Assembly: GCF_041224415.1 (NCBI RefSeq)
Contig: NZ_JBGFFE010000018.1
Location: forward strand, 1 to 61,941
Source of the DNA: Clostridium_B lapidicellarium
Lineage (GTDB): Bacteria > Bacillota > Clostridia > Clostridiales > Clostridiaceae
Reading direction: 5' to 3'
Length of the DNA: 61,941 nucleotides
The first letter of the stretch is position 1, and every line of letters begins with the position of its first letter. Shown one piece after another: positions 18,151-25,720 of the stretch. Made by a program: the position numbers and the translations under genes. A model generated the notes under the pieces. That model ran no database searches. It worked only from the letters and a program-made list of their open reading frames with translations, and was not told where the DNA came from.

Positions 18151-18298
18151 GGGCAGCCTGGGACTGCAGGTTCCTATACCAGAAGTGGTCCTTCAGCTCT
18201 TTTTGCTGTTTATACCAGTTAGGATAACTCCAGGCCGCTCTCCTTTGACCAGCCTTTTCTTTCATAGTTTGCTGTATTCCACAATTTCGAGGCCGCAT
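18151..18298 (-). pseudogene. IS200/IS605-type TnpB N-terminal fragment
   Basis: In the frame read leftward from 18298 the fragment gives NWYKQQKELKDHFWYRNLQ and SQAAQ, the conserved N-terminal helix of IS605-type OrfB/TnpB proteins. A neighbouring frame supplies KLWNTANYERKGW just before it, so a frameshift separates them. Nothing of the RuvC or zinc-ribbon part is present here. Its base composition is richer in G+C than the surroundings. A relic only. Confidence 0.5.
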
Positions 18299-18582
18299 AG
18301 GTCAGGTATCCAAGAACTATTTTTTCTTTTTTTTGTCGGATTTAATGTGAAATTAACTACCCTTTTTTATGCTGCTCACCCTCTTTTCTTGTATGCCAAC
18401 TATTTTACACTCCAAACAATATGATAATCTTATAATGTACAGCTATCATAATTAAATTATATTATACAACGATAATACATACTATTAAGTTTTCAATATA
18501 AAACATATACCAATTTATTGCTGCTGAAAGATCCTTTCTTTTTGCGGCAAATTGTTTTAAAATGAACTTGGAGGTGTTGAAC

Positions 18583-18882
18583 TTGGCTATAGCACAGGTA
18601 ACAATTGTACCGGTTGGAACAGGATCTACAAGTGTAAGCAGATATGTGGCCAATTGTCACAAAATACTTCAGGATGAAAAACGTGTCAAATATGAATTAA
18701 CCCCTATGGCTACAGTATTTGAGGGGGATTTAGATGTTATTTTGGAAGTTATGAGGAAAATGCATGAAATTCCTTTTCAAAATGGTGCTAAGAGAGTTAT
18801 TACTTCTATAAGCATAGATGATAGAAGAGACAAGGATGCATCTATGAGTCAGAAGCTTAATTCGGTAAAAGAAAAGCTGTGA
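18583..18882 (+). CDS. MTH1187-family thiamine-binding protein
   Basis: A 99-residue protein of the MTH1187/YkoF (UPF0045) fold, small proteins that bind thiamine or hydroxymethylpyrimidine-like ligands. It starts AIAQVTIVPVGTGSTSVS and has KYELTPMATVFEGDLDVIL in the middle and KRVITSISIDDRRD near the end, all family landmarks. The start is TTG 18583, with GGAGGTG six bases upstream; the earlier ATG at 18562 has no ribosome site. It lies 58 bases before the PPC-domain gene and probably shares its transcript. A link with ThiT is thematic rather than proven. Confidence 0.85.
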   Translation: MAIAQVTIVPVGTGSTSVSRYVANCHKILQDEKRVKYELTPMATVFEGDLDVILEVMRKMHEIPFQNGAKRVITSISIDDRRDKDASMSQKLNSVKEKL

Positions 18883-18940
18883 TATATGAATTTTGTTAAA
18901 AAATAATTATATTCTGTAATATATTATGAGGTGAGCATAG

Positions 18941-19360
18941 TTGGATTATAAAAAATTTAACGGCAAAATATTATTGAGGCTTGATAAAGGTGATGAGATA
19001 ACAGAATCTGTTTCAAAGGTCTGTACAGAAAATAATGTAAAATTTGCTTCTATTGATGGAATTGGTGCCTGCGGCAGTGCAACATTGGGTTATTATGAAC
19101 CTGATACAAAAGTTTTTACAAAAAAGGTATTTGATAAAGGCGATTATGAAATAATCAGTCTTATCGGTAATTTCAGCTTATGCGATGGGAAACCTTATGT
19201 TCATATGCATATTTCCATATCAGGTTCGGATTACAGGGTATTTGGAGGACATCTTATTTCTGCAGTTATAAGTATAACAGGTGAAATTTTACTTACACCA
19301 GTTGGTGATGTATCCAAAAAATATGACAGTAATGTAAGAGCTGAGATTATAGATTTTTAA
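18941..19360 (+). CDS. PPC/DUF296-domain protein
   Basis: A 139-residue single-domain PPC (plant and prokaryote conserved, DUF296) protein. Landmarks are ILLRLDKGDEITESVSKVC at the start, IDGIGACGSATLGYY, IISLIGNFSLCDGKPYVHMH with the conserved His pair, and GGHLISAVI. Plant homologues bind AT-rich DNA, and bacterial single-domain forms are trimers of unknown function, some with a metal site at the histidines. Start TTG 18941 follows GAGGTGAG. It probably shares an operon with the upstream thiamine-binding protein; a hairpin follows. Confidence 0.88.
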   Translation: MDYKKFNGKILLRLDKGDEITESVSKVCTENNVKFASIDGIGACGSATLGYYEPDTKVFTKKVFDKGDYEIISLIGNFSLCDGKPYVHMHISISGSDYRVFGGHLISAVISITGEILLTPVGDVSKKYDSNVRAEIIDF

Positions 19361-19397
19361 AAATATAAAAGTTTTCTATAATAATATAAAAATCATA

Positions 19398-19427
19398 ATA
19401 GGTTATTTACTGAAGTAAATAGCCTAT
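19398..19427 (+). terminator. Stem-loop after the PPC-domain gene
   Basis: ATAGGTTATTTAC and GTAAATAGCCTAT pair along 13 bp (one G-U) around TGAA, 37 bases after the stop codon. The following bases are A+T-rich but lack a pure T run, so termination is likely but not certain. Confidence 0.55.
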
Positions 19428-19509
19428 AAATTTATCCGAACAAGGAACAAAAATTGTATTTTGCTAAAACTTTTGGCTGTGTCAGAACAAAATACCTAAA
19501 TTAAAGTCT

Positions 19510-19660
19510 ATGATTAAGATAAAACAGCACGGAGAGTTCAATCGAATAATTAAATCCTGTACTGTATCCCAGGTGCCGAGCGGTAAATTATGTATCTATA
19601 TTAGTTGACACGGAGATTAAAAAGTTACCTGAAGTCAATAAAAGCTTTAAATATTTATTA
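19510..19660 (+). pseudogene. TnpB (IS605 OrfB) internal fragment, frameshifted
   Basis: From 19510 the frame reads HGEFNRIIKSCTVSQVPSGKLCIYI and then meets a stop. Shifting frame continues VDTEIKKLPEVNKSFK. This matches the segment of TnpB just before the RuvC-like domain. No start and no catalytic region remain. It is on the opposite strand to the TnpB fragment at 18151-18298, so the two flank the thiamine-binding/PPC gene pair in inverted orientation. The rest of the gap 19428-19988 shows no gene. Confidence 0.55.
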
Positions 19661-19988
19661 TAGGGCTATCAATGATAAAAGAAAATAATACTGGAGATGA
19701 TATTATTTACAAAATTATAATAACAACAATTATTACCGTGCTGAATATGTTTATTTCGAAATCATATACTCCAATTTTTAATTATAACAGTAACTATAAA
19801 AATATTACAAAAGTTTCATATACAATCTGCAATTCGTAATTTGAATATTTGAATACGAAATCGACTTGTGATAAAATTAACTTTGGGTAGTATCATTTTT
19901 GAACTGCACCGTAAGTGTTATTAAATTTAATATAAAAGTCAAAGGGGAATTGGTATAAGCTATTTACTACGAAAGAGACGGTGATGCT

Positions 19989-20837
19989 GTGAAATTGAGT
20001 ATCGGTTTTATTGGTGCCGGAAAAGTAGGCGTAAGCTTAGGCAAATATTTTAGTATCAATGCATTAAATGTAAAAGGCTACTACAGCAGGAATGTAAATT
20101 CAGCAAGGGAAGCAGCCGAATTTACAGAAAGTAATTTTTATGTTGAAATTGGTAAATTAGTTGAAAGTTGTAATGCTATTTTTATAACAACCCCCGATGA
20201 CATTATAGAAAAAATATGGAACCAAATTAGAAAATATGACCTGAAAGGCAAGATTATATGTCATTCAAGTGGTTCTTTATCTTCATCAATCTTTTCATGT
20301 ATTAACACTTCAGGCGCATTCGGATATTCTATCCACCCAATGTGTGCTTTTTCAGATAAATTTACTACTTATAAAATTCTAAAAAAAATTTATTTTTCAA
20401 TTGAAGGGGATTTTAAGTACTTAGAAACTTTGGTTTCCATTTTTGACCATATAGGAAATAAAGTTATTGTACTTGATAAAAACAAAAAAACTTTGTATCA
20501 TCTTGCAAACGTTACAGTATCTAATTTAGTACTTTCACTTTTAGATATAGGATGTCAGTACCTGAAAAACTGCGGGATTGATAAAAAAGATTGTATAGGT
20601 GCATTGATGCCCCTAATTGAAAATAACATACAAAATATAAAGAACAAGGGCTTTACAGATGCACTTACGGGACCTGTTGAAAGAGGCGATGTTGGGACAT
20701 TGAGACGTCATCTCAATGTTATACCTCGGGAAGATCTGGAATTATACAGGCGTTTGTCCATGAATCTGGCTCGATTATCTGAAAAAAAACACGGCAGGAG
20801 CTACTATAATTTAATAAAAAAAAAATTTGGAGGTTAG
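19989..20837 (+). CDS. panG: Ketopantoate reductase, PanG type (Rossmann/DUF2520)
   Basis: This enzyme reduces 2-dehydropantoate to pantoate with NAD(P)H in vitamin B5/CoA synthesis. Of 282 residues, the N-terminal Rossmann fold has IGFIGAGKVGVSLGKYF and FITTPDDIIEKIW, then ICHSSGSLSSSIF. The C-terminal DUF2520 helical domain contains YHLANVTVSNLVLSLLDIG and ALTGPVERGDVGTLRRHL. DUF2520 proteins of this layout replace PanE as the ketopantoate reductase (PanG, described in Francisella). The position directly before panB and panC, three bases from panB, supports that role. Start GTG 19989. No panE-like gene is visible in the window. Confidence 0.85.
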   Translation: MKLSIGFIGAGKVGVSLGKYFSINALNVKGYYSRNVNSAREAAEFTESNFYVEIGKLVESCNAIFITTPDDIIEKIWNQIRKYDLKGKIICHSSGSLSSSIFSCINTSGAFGYSIHPMCAFSDKFTTYKILKKIYFSIEGDFKYLETLVSIFDHIGNKVIVLDKNKKTLYHLANVTVSNLVLSLLDIGCQYLKNCGIDKKDCIGALMPLIENNIQNIKNKGFTDALTGPVERGDVGTLRRHLNVIPREDLELYRRLSMNLARLSEKKHGRSYYNLIKKKFGG

Positions 20838-20840
20838 AAA

Positions 20841-21671
20841 ATGACAAAGAACAGGGCTTTAACTTTTATGGATGCGAAACAGAAGAATGTCAAGATTACA
20901 ATGCTTACTGCTTATGACTATTCAATGGCGAAACTTATAGACGAATCCGGTATTGATGGAATTTTGGTTGGTGATTCACTTGGAATGGTTTGCCTTGGCT
21001 ACAAAGATACCTTGAGTGTCACTATGGAAGATATGATTCACCATGTAAAAGCAGTTTCAAGGGGAGTAAAAAATGCATTGGTGGTTGGAGACATGCCCTT
21101 CATGTCATATCAAAATTCCATATATGATGCGGTAAAAAATGCCGGAAGATTGATACAGGAGGGACATGCAGATGCTGTAAAACTTGAAGGCGGCTCATCG
21201 GTTTGTGAACAGGTGAAAGCTATTGTAAAAGCTCAGATTCCAGTTATGGGACATATTGGGCTTACACCACAGTCTGTAAATGTATTTGGAGGATTTAAGG
21301 TTCAGGGTAAAAATGAAATGAATGCCAGAAAAATAATAGAGGATGCAAAAAAACTGGAAGATGCAGGCGTGTTTTCTATTGTACTTGAAGGTATTCCCTA
21401 TAAATTGGCGGGAATCATTACAAAATCTGTATCAGTCCCTACCATTGGAATAGGTGCAGGCAAATATTGTGATGGACAGATACTTGTATATAAGGATATG
21501 CTCCAGTTGTTTTCCGACTTCAAACCCAAGTTTGTGAAATATTACGCAAATGTTGGACATGTTGTGAAGGGGGCATTTGAAAATTATATAGAAGAAGTTA
21601 AAAGTGGAGTTTTCCCGGACGAAGCTCATAGTTTTAAAATGGATGACAGTATTTTGGACAAATTGAATTAA
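20841..21671 (+). CDS. panB: 3-methyl-2-oxobutanoate hydroxymethyltransferase
   Basis: Transfers a hydroxymethyl group from 5,10-methylene-THF to alpha-ketoisovalerate, giving ketopantoate. At 276 residues it matches the family. Landmarks are ITMLTAYDYSMAKLIDESG, DGILVGDSLGMVCLGY (metal-binding Asp), VVGDMPFMSY, VKLEGGSSVCEQVKAI, VMGHIGLTPQSVNVFGGFKVQG and ISVPTIGIGAG-like near the end. GGAGGTTAG precedes the ATG and overlaps the end of panG, so the two are translated together. It is followed after 14 bases by panC. Confidence 0.97.
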   Translation: MTKNRALTFMDAKQKNVKITMLTAYDYSMAKLIDESGIDGILVGDSLGMVCLGYKDTLSVTMEDMIHHVKAVSRGVKNALVVGDMPFMSYQNSIYDAVKNAGRLIQEGHADAVKLEGGSSVCEQVKAIVKAQIPVMGHIGLTPQSVNVFGGFKVQGKNEMNARKIIEDAKKLEDAGVFSIVLEGIPYKLAGIITKSVSVPTIGIGAGKYCDGQILVYKDMLQLFSDFKPKFVKYYANVGHVVKGAFENYIEEVKSGVFPDEAHSFKMDDSILDKLN

Positions 21672-21685
21672 AGGAGAATAATACA

Positions 21686-22534
21686 ATGAATACAGTACAT
21701 GAAATAGATGAAGTAAGAAATAAGGTTAAGATGTGGAAAAGGGAAGGACTTACCGTTGGGCTTGTTCCCACCATGGGTTTTCTCCATGAAGGCCATGAAA
21801 GTCTTATTAAGAGAGCAGTTTCGGAAAATGATAAGGTTGTTGTAAGCGTATTTGTAAATCCTGCTCAATTTGGCCCGAATGAGGATTTTAAAATTTATCC
21901 AAGGGATATTGAGAGGGATGCCAAGTTATGTGAATGTGCAGGGGCGGATTTGATTTTTAATCCCGAGCCTTCAACTATGTACTGTGAGGATGCAAGTACG
22001 ACTGTCAATGTGAAAGGCCTTACGGAAGAGCTGTGTGGAGTAAGACGGCCCGTCCATTTTGGAGGAGTTTGTCTTGTCATTTCTAAACTTTTTAATATTG
22101 TAACACCTGACAGGGCCTACTTTGGAGAAAAAGACGCACAGCAGCTGGCAGTTGTAAAGAGGATGGTAAGGGATCTCAATTTTGATGTTAAAATAATAGG
22201 TTGTCCTATAGTGAGGGAAGCAGATGGACTTGCAAGAAGTTCGAGAAATGTCTACCTTTCAGAAGAGGAAAGGAAAGCAGCTGTAGTGCTCAGCAGGAGC
22301 CTTGATGGGGCAGAAAAAGCTTTGAATTCGGGAGAGAGAAATGCCAGTAGAATTAAAGAGATAATTTCCCAAAAACTCAATTCAGAGCTGCTTGCCAGAA
22401 TAGATTATGTTGAAGTTGCAGACAGTGTGAATCTAAAACCCGTTTCAGGTGATATTGACGGCAGTGTTCTAGTTGCCATAGCTGTTTATATAGGAAAAGT
22501 AAGGCTTATAGATAATTTTACTTTTAGAATATAG
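21686..22534 (+). CDS. panC: Pantothenate synthetase
   Basis: Condenses pantoate and beta-alanine with ATP to make pantothenate. Of 282 residues, the nucleotide-binding signature VPTMGFLHEGHESLI (HxGH-type) is at about 28-42, with VFVNPAQFGPNEDFKIYPR, FGEKDAQQLAVVKRMV and GCPIVREADGLARSSRNVYLS. AAGGAGAATA precedes the ATG. It is the last gene of the panG-panB-panC operon. panD (beta-alanine supply) is not in the window. A strong terminator closes the operon. Confidence 0.97.
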   Translation: MNTVHEIDEVRNKVKMWKREGLTVGLVPTMGFLHEGHESLIKRAVSENDKVVVSVFVNPAQFGPNEDFKIYPRDIERDAKLCECAGADLIFNPEPSTMYCEDASTTVNVKGLTEELCGVRRPVHFGGVCLVISKLFNIVTPDRAYFGEKDAQQLAVVKRMVRDLNFDVKIIGCPIVREADGLARSSRNVYLSEEERKAAVVLSRSLDGAEKALNSGERNASRIKEIISQKLNSELLARIDYVEVADSVNLKPVSGDIDGSVLVAIAVYIGKVRLIDNFTFRI

Positions 22535-22544
22535 TATTGAAAAA

Positions 22545-22586
22545 ATAGCAGCCATCCACTTTAAAAGTGGAGGCTGCTATTTTTTT
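22545..22586 (+). terminator. Rho-independent terminator of the pan operon
   Basis: ATAGCAGCC(AT)CCACTT pairs with AAGTGG(A)GGCTGCTAT and is followed by seven T residues. It lies 10 bases after the panC stop codon. Confidence 0.9.
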
Positions 22587-22685
22587 ATTAATTAACAATA
22601 AAATAAATATATTTAAGCTTGTTGAAAACAGGTAATGAGTTATAATATAAAAGATAAAATTTAAATTCTATACTGGAGGTGCTTG

Positions 22686-23834
22686 ATGAATAAAGATTTG
22701 AAAAATATGATAATTATATTTTGGGGGTTCTTTTGTCTATCATTGTTTTCCAATACATTGTCACCTTTTATAACTACCATAAAGAGTATCTACGGCGTTT
22801 CTGACAATATCATTGTACTGCTTCCGTCCGTAGTGTACTGTTCCTCTTTTATAATGAGCATAGCAGCTTCAAAGTTTATGCATATGTTGAAACTTAAAAG
22901 AGGATTATACATAAGTTTTTTACTTGTAATTTTTTCAAGTATTGTAATCTTACTTTCAAAATCATTTTACATACTTTTATTTGGATATTTCTTATCCGGA
23001 CTCGCACTTGGAATGGGCGGACTGTTTTTGGGAACGCTCATATCGCTTTTACCTAAAAAATATCAGAAATTTGGATTTGCCAATGCATGTTTTGGAATAG
23101 GTGGAATTTTAATTTTACCCATAGACAGATTAGTACTCAGAAATGGTATAAGCTTTAATTATACCTATATTATTCATATAGTACTTATGGCTGTGTTAAT
23201 TGTTTTGTCTACAGGGCTCAGCGGGATTTCACTTCCAAAGGATAATCTAAAGCATAGGAATTCACTTCACATACTGAAGAATCCTATGGTTTTAATACTT
23301 TCCATAGCTGTATTCTTTTATGTCGGGGCAGAGATATCCACGACAAACTGGACCGGAAGTTTTCTTGAAAGAGATTATGGCATTAATAAGGGAGAAGTGC
23401 CGGATATTCTGTTCGGCTTCTGGATATTGTTTACTTTGGGAAGGGCTTTTGGAGATAAGCTTCTCGAAAATATAGGACAACTTAAATTTTTACTCATATC
23501 TCCTATAGCATCCATTGCAGGCATATTTGTTATCTTGTTGGGAACGGAAAAATTGCAGGCACTAATTGGACTGTCGATTATAGGTATATCAATATCACTT
23601 ATATATCCTGCACTTCAAGGGTACATAATACAGCATGTGAGTTTTGAAAATATACCTTCTGCATCTTCAGTTATAGTGATCTTCAACAACCTTGGTGCTG
23701 CATTTCTGACCTATATAATAGGCTTTGCAGGAGGAAAAAACATTACCTATGTGTTTATAATACAGATAGCATTTTTTGCTTATATAGCATTTTCGGCTTT
23801 GCATTATGTGAGTTTTAAACCCCAGAGAAATTGA
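22686..23834 (+). CDS. Major facilitator superfamily transporter
   Basis: A 382-residue membrane protein with about twelve hydrophobic helices. It begins NMIIIFWGFFCLSLFSNTLSPF and contains FLSGLALGMGGLFLGTLISLL and YVGAEISTTNWTGSFLERDYG. The last motif resembles fucose-permease-like or YfkF-like MFS members in which a charged helix 7 faces the pore. ATG 22686 is used, with GGAGGT at good spacing; TTG 22683 is directly in front. It is monocistronic between the pan terminator and the methyltransferase locus. The substrate is unknown. Confidence 0.8.
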   Translation: MNKDLKNMIIIFWGFFCLSLFSNTLSPFITTIKSIYGVSDNIIVLLPSVVYCSSFIMSIAASKFMHMLKLKRGLYISFLLVIFSSIVILLSKSFYILLFGYFLSGLALGMGGLFLGTLISLLPKKYQKFGFANACFGIGGILILPIDRLVLRNGISFNYTYIIHIVLMAVLIVLSTGLSGISLPKDNLKHRNSLHILKNPMVLILSIAVFFYVGAEISTTNWTGSFLERDYGINKGEVPDILFGFWILFTLGRAFGDKLLENIGQLKFLLISPIASIAGIFVILLGTEKLQALIGLSIIGISISLIYPALQGYIIQHVSFENIPSASSVIVIFNNLGAAFLTYIIGFAGGKNITYVFIIQIAFFAYIAFSALHYVSFKPQRN

Positions 23835-23954
23835 AATAGGGCTTATGTTATTTATAAAAATATAAAATAATTACAATACTTGCAGTCAATCATAATATAT
23901 ACTGATTATGTAATAAGCTATGTAACAAACGAGTATTAGGGGGAGTGGTATATT

Positions 23955-24752
23955 ATGATAATTGTGGGTGAATTAATAAATTCAACTCGTAAATCTATTA
24001 AAGAGGCAGTTAAAAATAATGATTCAGATTATATAAAAAAGATTGCCAAGGAAGAATCTGAAGCCGGAGCTAATTATATAGATGTAAATGCCGGTATATT
24101 TGTAGGAAAAGAAATTGACTATTTGAAATGGTTGGTACAAACTGTTCAGGAAGAGGTAGATACACCTTGTTGTATAGATTCTCCAGATCCAAAGGCTATA
24201 GAAGCTGCATTAGCGCTGCATAAAGGAAAAACTCCAATGATAAACTCCATATCTCTTGAAAAAGAAAGATATGATGCAGTTTTGCCTATAATTGAAGGCA
24301 CTGATCTTAAAATAGTGGCACTTTGCATGTCTTCCAGGGGTATGCCTCAAACTTCCGATGACAGAATCAAAATTGCAGATAAGCTGATAAATGGATTGGT
24401 TCAGCATCATGTAAAACTGGATAATATATATGTAGATCCATTAGTACAGCCTATAGGGACAAATGATAATTTTGGAGTACAGTTCTTGGATTCTGTGGAA
24501 GCTATTTTAAAAGAATTTAAAGGTGTTCATATGATGTGCGGATTGTCAAATATATCTTTTGGGCTTCCAAATAGAAAATTTATTAATCGGATTTTTGCAG
24601 TTATGGCTGTGAGCAGGGGACTTGATGGTCTTATAATAAATCCATTGGATAAAGAAATGATGGGAAGTCTTATAACTGCAGAAACTCTGGCTGGTAAAGA
24701 TGAATTCTGTATGAATTATCTTCAAGCGTATAGAAATAAACTATTTGAATAA
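23955..24752 (+). CDS. mtgA: Methyl-corrinoid protein:tetrahydrofolate methyltransferase (MtgA/AcsE-like)
   Basis: A 265-residue pterin-binding TIM barrel. It moves a methyl group between a corrinoid protein and tetrahydrofolate; here the expected direction is methyl-corrinoid to THF, feeding the Wood-Ljungdahl methyl branch. Landmarks are IIVGELINSTRKSIKEAV, EESEAGANYIDVNAG, CCIDSPDPKAIEAAL, MINSISLEKERYDAVLP, IYVDPLVQPIGTND and MMCGLSNISFGLPNRKFINRIF. GGGGGAGTGG precedes the ATG. It is the first gene of the one-carbon locus and is separated from the convergent corrinoid gene by a bidirectional terminator. AcsE, which serves acetyl-CoA synthesis, is a close relative, but the neighbours favour the methanol pathway. 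Confidence 0.9.
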   Translation: MIIVGELINSTRKSIKEAVKNNDSDYIKKIAKEESEAGANYIDVNAGIFVGKEIDYLKWLVQTVQEEVDTPCCIDSPDPKAIEAALALHKGKTPMINSISLEKERYDAVLPIIEGTDLKIVALCMSSRGMPQTSDDRIKIADKLINGLVQHHVKLDNIYVDPLVQPIGTNDNFGVQFLDSVEAILKEFKGVHMMCGLSNISFGLPNRKFINRIFAVMAVSRGLDGLIINPLDKEMMGSLITAETLAGKDEFCMNYLQAYRNKLFE

Positions 24753-24764
24753 TTGTTTGGATTT

Positions 24765-24802
24765 TATATGGTGATGCACCTAGAAAGGTGCCTCACCATA
24801 TA
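24765..24802. terminator. Bidirectional terminator between convergent genes
   Basis: ATATGGTGA(T)GCACCT pairs with AGGTGC(C)TCACCATAT around AGAA, flanked by T-rich sequence on one side and A-rich on the other. It serves mtgA on one strand and the corrinoid gene on the other. Confidence 0.8.
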
Positions 24803-24824
24803 TTTAACAGGATATCTCATATTT

Positions 24825-25460
24825 TCATTTTTTGATGATTATATTTCTAGCGAGCTTGGCCGCTGAATCTGCATCAGGAGTGTAGTAGTCCGCATCTATT
24901 TGTTTTGCAAAATTAGTTGTAATAGGAGCACCGCCTATCATAAATGTGTATTTGTCTTTAATTCCTGCTTTTTTAAACGCAGTTATTACGTCGTCCATAG
25001 CAGGCATGGTAGTAGTCAACAATGCCGACATACATACAATATCCGCTCCTATTTTTTCGGCCGTTTTTAAAAATTTAGCTGGTTCAGCATCAACTCCTAA
25101 ATCAGTAATTTCAATGCCTGTGCCCTTCATCATCATTGCCACAAGATTTTTACCAATATCATGTATGTCACCTTTTACAGTACCTATAACAACTTTGCCA
25201 ATTATTTTTTTACCATGTTGAGAAATGATTGGATAAAGTGCTTTTAGTGCAACGGACATTGCTCTTGATGCTACAAGCATTTCGGGAACATATATTTCGT
25301 TGTTCTTGAATTTAATACCTTCTTTTACCATGGCATCTATTAAACCTTCATGTAATATTTTAGTTGGCTCGATATGTTCTTCAAGTGCCTGTAGAACGAG
25401 TTTCCTTGCCATTTTTGCATTACCCTTTTGAACATATAAAGAAAGTTCACTCAAATTCAT
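24825..25460 (-). CDS. Methyltransferase corrinoid protein, second copy (MtaC-like)
   Basis: A 211-residue cobalamin-binding carrier that would shuttle methyl groups between a substrate methyltransferase and MtgA. The N-terminal helical cap contains IEPTKILHEGLIDAMVKEG and YVPEMLVASRAM. The Rossmann B12 domain has GDIHDIGKN with the lower-ligand His100 (DxHxxG), ALLTTTMPAM and MIGGAPI. It is encoded opposite to the other genes of the locus, with its own GGGGGA ribosome site. Its central part is identical, base for base, to the mtaC copy at 27981-28622 over 172 bp, while the flanking parts differ strongly. It may serve another methyl donor or be a spare MtaC. Confidence 0.92.
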   Translation of the reverse strand: MNLSELSLYVQKGNAKMARKLVLQALEEHIEPTKILHEGLIDAMVKEGIKFKNNEIYVPEMLVASRAMSVALKALYPIISQHGKKIIGKVVIGTVKGDIHDIGKNLVAMMMKGTGIEITDLGVDAEPAKFLKTAEKIGADIVCMSALLTTTMPAMDDVITAFKKAGIKDKYTFMIGGAPITTNFAKQIDADYYTPDADSAAKLARNIIIKK

Positions 25461-25649
25461 AAATAATCCCCCTTGTTTTTATTAAAAAATACTAAACCAT
25501 AATATAATTATAAAACTATTTTAAAAGTTAATCTTTTAAAAACTATACTTTTTAATAAAGATTTTTTTGTTTTGGATACATTCAATTTTAATATAAATCA
25601 GTGAGAGGTTATTTTGCTATAAAAAATATACCGTATTTATGCGGGTTAC

Positions 25650-25666
25650 GGCATTTCGCAAATGCC
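25650..25666. promoter_or_regulatory. Small perfect palindrome upstream of the activator gene
   Basis: GGCATTT and AAATGCC are perfect inverted repeats around CGC, 55 bases ahead of the activator start and within the divergent region 25461-25720. It could be an operator for either flanking gene. Nothing else but A+T-rich promoter-like sequence is visible there. Confidence 0.35.
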
Positions 25667-25720
25667 TATTATATATCAAGTATGTTTATTTAAATATGCG
25701 GGAAGGAGATATAATAAAAA

